From Carettochelys insculpta (taxonomy: Eukaryota; Chordata; Testudines; Carettochelyidae), in the NCBI RefSeq assembly GCF_033958435.1, contig NC_134147.1, positions 41,162,001 through 41,226,000 on the forward strand: 64,000 nucleotides of DNA. The letters are read 5' to 3'. The notes beneath the pieces are model-generated. The model was given only the letters and a program-made list of their open reading frames with translations, searched no databases and had not been told where the DNA came from. This document shows, one piece after another, positions 55,971 through 64,000 of the stretch. Positions within the stretch are counted from its first letter, which is position 1. Every line of letters starts with the position of its first letter. The translations under genes were made by a program, and so were the position numbers.

Positions 55971-56061
55971 GTCTGAAGAAGTGGGTCTGTCCCACGAAAG
56001 CTCACCTAATAAACTATTTGGCTAGTCTTTAAAGTGCTACTTGACTGCTTTTTGTTTTGAT
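55971..56061 (+). repeat. Hammerhead-like retroelement tail, family 1 (single copy)
   Basis: This is one arm of the unit that is duplicated as a palindrome at 22.7 kb. It runs from CTGAAGAAGTGGG through CTAATAAACTATTTGGC and GTGCTACTTGACTGC to TTTTTGTTTTGATG. It is the best-preserved copy for the hammerhead-like core. Confidence 0.8.
55973..55999 (+). ncRNA. Hammerhead-ribozyme-like core with both boxes intact
   Basis: CTGAAGA (55973-55979) fits the CUGANGA box. One extra A (55980) follows, then a perfect 5-bp hairpin GTGGG/CCCAC with loop TCTGT (55981-55995), then GAAA (55996-55999). AGC after the box could pair with a downstream GCT near 56024, placing a CTA cleavage triplet after it. The canonical core has no extra A before stem II, and stem I is not evident. 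The layout is seen; catalytic activity is not shown. Confidence 0.45.
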
Positions 56062-57304
56062 GTTATTTGCAGTGTGGCATTTTTATCTGAATGTTTTAAA
56101 AGCAATTAAAATCTGAAAGGACAAGAGGAGTTTCAATTTTACTTTTAGCCCAATGAATGTTTCACATCACTTTAAGCTTATGTTGTGGTCAAATGTGTCA
56201 TTTTCTACATACGGAAAATAATTTGATTATGCATGGTCTCAAAAATGGACTAGACACAACTAGAGGGTAATCAGCATGATGTATTTCTGTGCTCCTACCA
56301 GCTCACCCTATGGCTCCATAGCTTTTCACTTTGAGGAAAGAGTTTTTTGCACTGCATCCGTTTGCAACATAACCCTTCCACTTTCTGTGTGCATCCATAC
56401 AACTACTTAGATGCAGCATTATTATCTTGGTGCACAAGAGTGCACGTTTGTAGGATGAGGGCCTCATTTTGTTAAAAGTGTAACATAGCATGTACATTTC
56501 CCTTGCTTTTCCTTCCTGGCCTCATCTCACTTCCTCTTTTCTTTGCTAAAATAGTCTTTTTCCCAGTATTGTTTTCAATGGTCCTTTCCTCTTGGTCTTT
56601 TCTTGCTCTTCATATTTTTTTTTCAGGTTTTTTCATACCTGTTTTCTTTCACACACTTTTCCTAAGCCTGGTCATTCTCTCTACCCCATTTCTTTTCTAA
56701 CTTCAGGCTTCCCTGTACAAGAAAATTGCCATAAGTTTAGCTAAACATAGGATTTTAAACTACTTGAGTTAACCTGCCAAAGGCTATATGAACAATTATA
56801 TTTTAGGTTAGGTTAACTACATTAAGAACAGGCTTAAACTAAAGCAAAACTGAGTCACTCTTAACTAAGAAGAATATCTGCACCACAGTTTTTAGCAGTT
56901 CAAATAACATGGGGAGTTTGAACTAGCTTAGCTTAAGCAAATAGATAAGTCTGCATGTAAAGTACAAACTCTCACTTTCTTTAGTCTCACATATTAAAGG
57001 TGCAATTCCCCCAGTGTAAGAAGGCCTCAGCTGGCATAAATCAACATCACTTCATTCAATTCAATGAAGCTGTATCAATTTATAACACTTGAGGAACTTC
57101 CCCAGGGCTTCTCCAGCATTGTGTGAGAGCTGGACACAGAAATCAACAGCAGTTAGGAGCCTATGTACCTTTCTGGATCTGGGCCCTCATAACCAGATGA
57201 TTTAAGTAAAATGATCAAGTCCAAATGGAGAAGTAAGCCTGGGTTTTTGAAATACAGAATAGACTATTGTTCCTGGGACTTGGTGAGAGTCTGCATCTTT
57301 AATG
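56062..57304. other. Unrecognised AT-rich non-coding sequence
   Basis: No exon or transposon ends are recognised. A TTCAATGAAGCTGTATCAAT patch near 57060 resembles an old reptilian repeat but is too short to assign. Confidence 0.5.
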
Positions 57305-57368
57305 TATTGGAGGGGTAGTCTAGCAGCAAAAACAACAAGAAGTCCTGTGGCACCTTACAGACTAGCAA
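57305..57368 (-). repeat. Hammerhead-like tail fragment
   Basis: Plus strand reads GGAGGGGTAGTCTAGCAGC, then AACAACAAGAAGTCCTGTGG and CACCTTACAGACTAGC. It stops before the hairpin, so it is a truncated family-2 copy. Confidence 0.7.
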
Positions 57369-59030
57369 GTAACAGCAGTAAAACCCTGTTAGTTCTTTAA
57401 TCAGTCCTTAGCAGCAGCATGGGAAAGCTCTGAGTACCTGCTTTATCGGGAGACTTGGAAAATCTGCAATAATGTGGTTTTAGCCTGGATTTGCATGGGG
57501 CTTGTGTCTTTTCACACACAGAAGGGTGAGAACCTAGAGCTAGCCAGGAACCATTAAAAATATGAAAATGAAAACAGAAAATTATTTATGTTCTTAAAAT
57601 GAAAATTTTTGTTGAAGTTTTGTATTCTGCCCACTTGAGGCTGGCTTTCTGTGTGTTTTATAAAGTGAGCTTATTCCACAGAAGTCTGCAGCGTGTAACT
57701 CAGAAAGATGTTTTCCTTTGAGGTGAGTGGATTTTTAAGATTTGGTCTACACTACATAGAAATTCACCTTGCTGATTTCATTTGGTTTCTATGGATGTGG
57801 TTGAGGTCATATTGGTCTTAGTTTTCAGTTTAATTTTGGTGTATTGAAACCTTACAAAACCTGCTCCTAAGATTGCACATTTCTGATAACATGTATACTT
57901 TAGATATTTTAAAAACAACAATTGTTAAGAGCTCTTCCATTGCTTAAACAAGCTCTGGAATTCCTTGAGCAAATGAATTCCTGAAGTTTAATTTGCAGGT
58001 GTCTCCTTTTCTGTGGTTTTTCAGCTTGTAGGCTTCTTTTACTTTCACTAGAGTGGGAATGTTTTATAGCCAGTAAAACTGCCAGTTCCTTAGAACATGG
58101 CTTAGCAGCTCAAGTTGAGGATGTTACACAGTTTTTTTTGCTAGAATCACAAAACAAAAAAACCAACCAAACAAAAAACTGTCCTTCGAAAAAGCAAGTT
58201 GGGCTTCTTTGGTTTTGTTTTGTTAATGCACCATGCAAATAAAACCCACCACCATAATTAGCAGCACTTACAGTAGTCTTAAGAGACCCTAAGGACTGGC
58301 AGAGAGCATGGAGAATGAATTTTTCTGTCTGCGTCTGCAGTGTATAGTGTGTAGTATCCGTCTAAATAATTTGCAGACAAAGCTGCACAGATGCTTTTGG
58401 GCTGCAAACAACTGTTTGGTACTACATACAACCATACAAGCACAAGGCATAGCTGCACCTATACAGTGCTGCTGGGTTGAGTTAAGGTGGCTATTGGAAG
58501 GGGGGATGTGGACCCATGCTAGTAGACTCAGAAACTATTAAAGGGGATGCCTCGCAGTTCCTGTACGCTGCATGCACGTCTATTCCAAAAGGTGGGATGA
58601 TGGGTTGGCAGTCTGAGACAGGAATTGGGGGAGGGATTAAAGGGTGGGGCATTTTAGAGAATCCTGCAGTATCCTTGGATAAAAGCAGACGTCTAGGGCC
58701 AAATTTATCCCTGGACAAGCTGGACTAGTTACATAGTGGTGTAAGTTCAAGGGGGATAAAAATGAATTGGAGATTGGGACAAGTTACACTATCCTAGCAT
58801 TTACAACCATTTTCAGACCCTCTCTATCTCCCTGTGTCACTGATGGTGTAAATCACAGCTGAACAAGGCCCCCAGAGCTTTTCGAGGCTCCAAATCTTCC
58901 GTTAAAAGGTATGAGGATAGATGAAGCAAAGGTGTGTTTTTAGGTTTACAGAACCTCCAAGCTTACAGCCCTATTGTTATGGGAAAGAGTTGGGTTAATT
59001 TTTCTCTGGAGGTTGATCATTCCATCTGTA
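57369..59030. other. Unrecognised non-coding sequence
   Basis: No supportable exon, RNA gene or transposon is seen. Confidence 0.5.
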
Positions 59031-59038
59031 CTCAGAAC

Positions 59039-59218
59039 CAGTGTTCCCTCTAATTTTTTCCATCCACGGGTGGAATAAATTTTACATTCCCCAAGGCATG
59101 CGTATGGCTGTACACACCAGTGGAGATGCACGTTGCTTGCTGCATGTGGCTTTTGGCTGGGCGGCGCTTGAGTCTCTTCTGGATGGCTGCCCAAGCGCTC
59201 AGCTTACAAGGAACACTG
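59039..59218 (+). mobile_element. hAT MITE, GTTCCC family, perfect target duplication
   Basis: This 180-bp copy begins CAGTGTTCCCTCTAATTTTT and ends GCTTACAAGGAACACTG. CTCAGAAC flanks both ends exactly (59031-59038 and 59219-59226). It is the clearest reference copy for the family. Confidence 0.92.
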
Positions 59219-59226
59219 CTCAGAAC

Positions 59227-60460
59227 CTGGAAGAAAATGTTAGGTGCTGGCTTCTGCTTCAGCCCACTCAGACTGGGTGGTGATTGATCTATGTCAGGGT
59301 AGGTGAGGTCAGAAATGAGTCTTTGTCCTCTTAACCTTCTGGATCACAATTGTATATGTTATAACCTTTACTGAGTTACAAAATGTGGGCATGCGTAATG
59401 ACAAACGTTAGTGTCTTATTCTGGTGGCTGTACAAAGTGGTAAATAATGCATGTTAGTTGAAGCTGTCTGTGGAGGTAGGCTGTTTATATACTTGGTAGG
59501 AAAGGCAATAACTGAAGTAGTATTTACATTTACAGTTTGATGTTTACCGTCAAGTAGCAAAGGCTATGGGTCTCAAAGCCATGTGGTATCACTTTTAATG
59601 GTGTGTCTTAGTTTTTACTCTTAAATAGTGGTGTTTAAATGAGGTGGTCTAACTTTATTGCTCTGGTTTACACTGGTGTGATTTAAATGAACTACACGCT
59701 ATACATAGCCCTGTCAATGAGAAGAGAATAAAACTACAAATTCTTCATATGGTACCTCCTTGCTAAAGAATTCCACCTTGTTCTCAACTGACTTCTTTGA
59801 AAGGATAACAGATATGTTTGACCCTAGCCTCCAGCTGTGCATGTGAGACAGTGTAATGTCCATAATTGGAGATAGGAGTGTCTGGTCTAGCTGGCCCAAT
59901 CGGGAATTCATTATTTCTAATGATTCCAGACACCACAAATGTAAGGGAAGGATGAGATGACCTACCAGAGAGCCCTTCCAACTCAGATTATTCACTGAAA
60001 ATGCCAATGTCTTTCTTTGCTTCTTCAGCTCCATGCTGATCTCAACTGACAAGTTCAGCACAGGACCAGACAAGGGGTTGACCAGTAATGTCAGCCTCTG
60101 GTTCAGTCACATACAGCAGAGAGACAATCAGATAAACTCAGCCCAGGTAAAGAAGCAGATTTGTGTGGTGGGGGATAGTTCTTAGAGTTGAAGGTTGCAA
60201 AACAAAAACCAAGCTTGCCAGACTTCAGCGCATTGTGGAGTAGCTCTCTTTCCACTGCTGCATCACATGGTAAAGGAAAACTCAGGCTGGACAGTAATTA
60301 AAGTGAACATAAATTAGACCAGTCTCTCAATTAACTAGGTCTGTGTGTGCTTTCAAGTAAGTTAAACAGGGCTAATGGATATGTTGTTGTTTGTATTATA
60401 ACGCAAAATCTAAAAGCTAGGAGATGCATAGGGATTTATGTCTGGAGTATGTAGTGCTAG
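59227..60460. other. Unrecognised non-coding sequence
   Basis: No feature is recognised. The minus-strand frame 59714-60073 has no identifiable domain. Confidence 0.5.
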
Positions 60461-60462
60461 TA

Positions 60463-61093
60463 CAATAAACCCTTGCTTTGTGTCTTTGGGGTGTGCGAAA
60501 CTTGCTTTAATGCAAGTTTCACACAGCTTGAAGATGCGTGGCTGTCAGCCTGCCTAGCTTCCTTCAGCTGCAGGCAGCTACGAAGGCTAAAAGCCCCTTT
60601 CCCTTCCTTCCCAGAGGCGTGCTAGGCACAGCTCTGGGAAGGTAGGGGGAAGGTTTTTAGCTTGCTTAGCTACCTGCCAAGGCCGGCTAAAACCTGCTTC
60701 CTATAGCAGCCCTGCTATCAAGTTGACAGTGGCTTCTCCCTGTCAAAGTAGGGAGAAGGGTTTTAGCCCTGCTAGCAGCTCGCTGCTGCAGGCAGCTAGG
60801 GGGCTAAAACTTCCTTGCCTGCCCTGGAACAGTGTCCCCCTCCCCGTGGTCCCAGCTCAGCCCCAACCCGCACATGGGGCTCCCAGCCCCTGGCACACTA
60901 CAGCCCTGCACAGGTCTCAGGCTCCAGCCCTCGGCCTCCACCCCCACAAACCCTGCTCTAACCTCCGTGGCCCTGGCTCCAGCCTCCTGCCCCTGCTGCA
61001 GTCCTAACCCACCCCAGGCTTAACCTCTTGGCCCAGCCTGCTGCCCAAGCCCCCTTGACTTATCTGAAATTTGGGTATCCCGAGGGACTATTG
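60463..61093. mobile_element. pogo/Tigger-like element (631 bp)
   Basis: The left end CAATAAACCCTTGCTTTGTG and the inverse of the right end, CAATAGTCCCTCGGGATACC, pair. TA flanks both ends (60461-60462 and 61094-61095). The C-rich interior (60.83-61.05 kb) has fortuitous frames but no transposase. Confidence 0.75.
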
Positions 61094-61448
61094 TATTTAT
61101 CACAAAACCCCAGTAAAATAGGCTTCTTTGTGCTTTGTATAGAAATCACAATTACAGTATTGAATGTGAATATTTGCCTGTCACAGCAAATTTAATTTTG
61201 CTTAAGGATTTTGGAACCCTGATCAGCCAGGCACCACTCTAGAAAAATCTACAGTCACATGACCGTTGAAGAGGGTTGTAAATGGTTATGTTGCTAAAAG
61301 ATGGTGGCTGAATGGGAGGCTGAACACCTATGGTTTGGTAATCAAAGGCTCAGATGAACTAATACAAGCCATGTTCTGCAAGACTGGTCAACACATTAAA
61401 CTTTTTGGGTATCCAGACACAAGATTAAATTAAGCCCAGTGTGTAGTA

Positions 61449-61775
61449 CAACGAACTCTTTCATATGTGGCAGCCCTGGGCCTGGAAGGGTGCTTGATAG
61501 TCAAATATTCTAGACAATAGAGCGCTATACCTAGCACTGCATAACGCTAAATAAAAACAGGATTAGATATTAAGAAAAAAAGGAAAATGTATGCAGAGTA
61601 CTTTATTTACCAACAATAGTATTGCATGCTGTAAACTTATACTGTATTTACTGTATTTATTTGTATTTTGCTATACTGTACTTATGGAAAACATAACTAA
61701 AATGTACTTATGGTTAAAATGGCAGTTATTTGAGAGTTCTGGATAATAGAATGCTAGATATGAAAGAGTTCACTG
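61449..61775. mobile_element. pogo/Tigger-like MITE (327 bp)
   Basis: The left end CAACGAACTCTTTCATATG and the inverse of the right end, CAGTGAACTCTTTCATATC, match closely. TA flanks both ends (61447-61448 and 61776-61777). The ends resemble the MER44/Tigger type known from mammals. Confidence 0.85.
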
Positions 61776-61891
61776 TAACTAGGTCAGTGGGTATTAGATG
61801 AGTTGCGTGAGTGTCTCTTTTTAACGTCCCAAAAACATGTCAATGTTTCTGAAGGACGTTGCTTATTTCTAATAGCAGTGTCCTAGCCAGG

Positions 61892-61908
61892 TTTTTTTTT
61901 TTTTTTTT
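61892..61908. repeat. Poly-T run (17)
   Basis: A simple T run followed by GTTTTTT. It is not preceded or followed by a recognisable SINE or LINE body. Confidence 0.9.
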
Positions 61909-62504
61909 GTTTTTTATTTCTTTGAAAACAGGGTCAACCCTTTGCTCCCAATACAATGATTAAGTGCTACAGAGAAGCTCTCATTGTTGGATTCAGCCAA
62001 CTCAAAACATTAACCTTCTGCAGGCCTTTCTACAAACATCAGTGCTTTCAGCAGCTGTTAACAATGCTGTGGTTAAATGGGATGGGTTATAAAGAGCAGA
62101 TGAAAAAAGCTTTCGGCACTGTCAAGTGTGCTACCTTGAAATGATAGGAATTTCTGAAAAATGTGTAATGGATATTGAATGTCTACACACTCCTGCTTCA
62201 TTTAGCCTTTCATGTCATTTTAATTGATAGCTTCATCATCTGCTCTTGTTTTCTCTGAGCAGGATACTTCAAATGGGTTAATTTTGATGTGAGAGATCCT
62301 CTGCTTGGAGACTATATCCTGTTCTTGTGTTGGTGGACTTATACCTAACACTGCTAAAATGTTCCAGATCTTAATTTGCTGTCAAAACTTCAGCACAAAG
62401 AAATGGAAACAATTCTGTATTCTTTTTTACCAGCTTTAATTATATCCAACTGCTCAAAATAGATCAGAAACACATGATCAATTGTCTTAGAAGTGGGGTC
62501 TGGT

Positions 62505-62688
62505 CCGTGTTCCCTTTTAACTTTTTCTATCCATAGGTAGAATAAATTTTATGTGCACCAAGGCATGTGTGGATGTGCACTACCAATAGAAACATTGCTG
62601 CCAGCTGTTTGCACTCTATTAATCAGAGGAGCACCACCTGAATCTCTCCTGGTTTGCTGTCCAAGCACTCATCTTACAGGGAACACTG
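62505..62688 (+). mobile_element. hAT MITE, GTTCCC family
   Basis: Begins CCGTGTTCCCTTTTAACTTT and ends CTTACAGGGAACACTG, with the full body shared with the other copies. The flanks GGTCTGGT and CGTGCCTA do not match, so the duplication has eroded or an end was altered. Confidence 0.8.
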
Positions 62689-62799
62689 CGTGCCTAAATC
62701 CTTTGGGATTTTGAATGTCTAGCCCTAGAGTTTTGTCCGAACTAACTTGAAACTTTGCTCAGTTCCTCTGAGACGTAATTCCGCAGGCCTAGTTAGTGT

Positions 62800-63017
62800 C
62801 CCACGTTCTAAATCTCTCATACTGGCGTCTGGCTTTCAGTATTCTGGGCTACTGTTTAAGCTCTAATTTATCCCTAAATATCTTTTAAGGGCCTAGTAAA
62901 CAGTGAAAGTGTTGGTAATGCTGCTAAATAATATTGACCTCCTGTGGATTGGCCAATTCTCTGTTTCAGCACTGGTGATATCCTGAGGGTGCTGGACTAG
63001 AGAAGTTCAACCTGTAT
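62800..63017. mobile_element. Possible pogo/Tigger-like remnant
   Basis: The right edge GGACTAGAGAAGTTCAACCTG, followed by TA, is the inverse of the CAGGTTGAACTTCTCTAGTCC terminus of Tigger-like elements. A weak partner, CACGTTCTAAATCTCTCATA, lies near 62802. Confidence 0.45.
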
Positions 63018-63435
63018 TAATAATGCAGTGATATTTTACTAGTGATGAGTGAGGGTAGAATGGGTTACTGTTGACATAGGCAAGCAGCACTGGAGGGAGA
63101 ATTTAAAATATTTTGTGATCCTGGATATTTCTCTGAGCTAAGGACTGACCTTACGCAGATATAGCTGGAATTCAGAAGCCTGCTTTCTGCCACGTGCCAA
63201 CTTCAGTTGACATTCGTTGTAAGGCCTCTGCAGCTATTATGTTTGATGTATAAGAGCATTATTATCCTATGACTCTCATACTTGCGGTGGATTAGTTATG
63301 GCTTTTAGATGGAAGCTATAATGTCATTTTAAATGCCTCTCAGTTAGAATTGGTTTCTGATGGCAAAATAGATCAGTGGAGTCATACCACTGTTTTCCTT
63401 CTCTTATAAATTCTAGCCCTCCCCACTATTGTTTA

Positions 63436-63693
63436 GGGTCTAGTTTACACTACTGCTGGCCACTGATATAAGTTATGCAACTTCAATGACATGAATAACC
63501 CAGCTGACATTGAGATACTTAGATCTACTTAGTGCAGTGTCGTCGTTGCTGAGAGTCAATGGCAGATGCTCTCGCTTCAACTCCACCTACCCTTCGCAAT
63601 CTGATGGTGTACTGGAGTTGATGGGAGAGATGTGGTGATCCAGCAGCAGTCAATTTAATCACTGTCAAACTGGTGAGTAAAGTAGACATGCCC
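63436..63693. mobile_element. Harbinger-like MITE (258 bp)
   Basis: The left end GGGTCTAGTTTACACTACTG and the inverse of the right end, GGGCATGTCTACTTTACTC, form a diverged inverted pair. The flanks are TTA and ATA, close to the TWA target. Confidence 0.6.
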
Positions 63694-64000
63694 ATAGGCC
63701 TCAGTTTGTCTGGACTTGGCTTTTCTTCCTACTCTATAACATTCTGACCTTGTTCTAAAACTTTTTTCTATGTTCCCCTGACCTAGCTCTCAAACTTTTT
63801 TCTGTGTTCCCCTTGCTTGTATCTTTAACCAACAAACAATCCAACTGAGTATTGCCAATGAAACTACTCCATTAGTTTTGACTGGCAAAGGTTTCTTTCC
63901 CCTCTGGCCATTTCAGAAGATGAAGTGTGACTAGATGAAAAAAGGCTGGACAGAGATAAAAATGCTTTCCAAACCTTTATCATAATCAGGGATGTATAAC
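63694..64000. other. Unrecognised non-coding sequence
   Basis: No feature is recognised at the window end. A local partial duplication, TTGTTCTAAAACTTTTTTCT near 63752 and CTCAAACTTTTTTCTGTGTT near 63787, is visible. Confidence 0.5.

Noticed and set aside
1..64000. CRISPR arrays, operons or other prokaryotic systems
   Set aside because: The repeats are eukaryotic transposons and SINEs, and no regularly spaced short direct repeats or prokaryotic coding density are present.

Overview
This window looks like non-coding DNA from a sauropsid, most probably a turtle. It holds a CR1 LINE 3' end of the turtle/archosaur type, amniote MIR/CORE-SINE copies, and many copies of the short repeats I associate with turtle genomes (tails carrying the words TTAGTCT and GGTGCCAC, or GTGGGTCTGTCCCAC). 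I found no bacterial features. I found no host protein-coding exon I would defend on either strand: the open frames are short, overlap on both strands, and mostly lie inside repeats. The species cannot be fixed from the sequence alone.

Layout. 1-6.3 kb is mostly unrecognised sequence. 6.3-8.1 kb holds a solo LTR and a degenerate minisatellite with a tRNA-derived SINE inserted in it. 8.2-10.06 kb is a decayed Penelope-like retroelement on the minus strand, with reverse-transcriptase and GIY-YIG-like remnants and a hammerhead-like tail. 11.5-18.8 kb has SINE pairs, MIR copies, a hAT element and nested Harbinger-like MITEs. 21.4-25.9 kb has several DNA transposons and a palindromic retroelement tail. 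27.0-28.0 kb is a hAT MITE split by a 721-bp solo LTR that carries CAG runs. 30.8-32.4 kb has a large fold-back element, a second Penelope fragment split by a hAT MITE, and a MIR. 36.0-39.5 kb is a cluster of hammerhead-like tails, two of them palindromic. 42.4-43.7 kb has a CR1 3' end followed by a pogo/Tigger-like element. 45.0-46.2 kb is a broken non-LTR reverse transcriptase. 48.1-49.3 kb is a three-level nest of MITEs. 54.5-55.4 kb is the only CpG island, a probable promoter and first exon of an unidentified gene that would read rightward, so 55.4-64 kb may be its first intron. 59-63.7 kb has more hAT, pogo/Tigger-like and Harbinger-like elements.

The most interesting signal is the set of short retroelement tails. 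Three sequence families share the order CTGANGA, an extra A, a hairpin, then GAAA, which is the layout of a hammerhead ribozyme core. The hairpin sequence differs between families but pairing is kept. Penelope-like coding remnants are present in the same window, and Penelope-like elements are known to carry hammerhead motifs. Three of the tails are inverted dimers, one bounded by an imperfect 13-bp direct repeat. Nested insertions with readable target-site duplications let much of the insertion order be reconstructed from this window alone.
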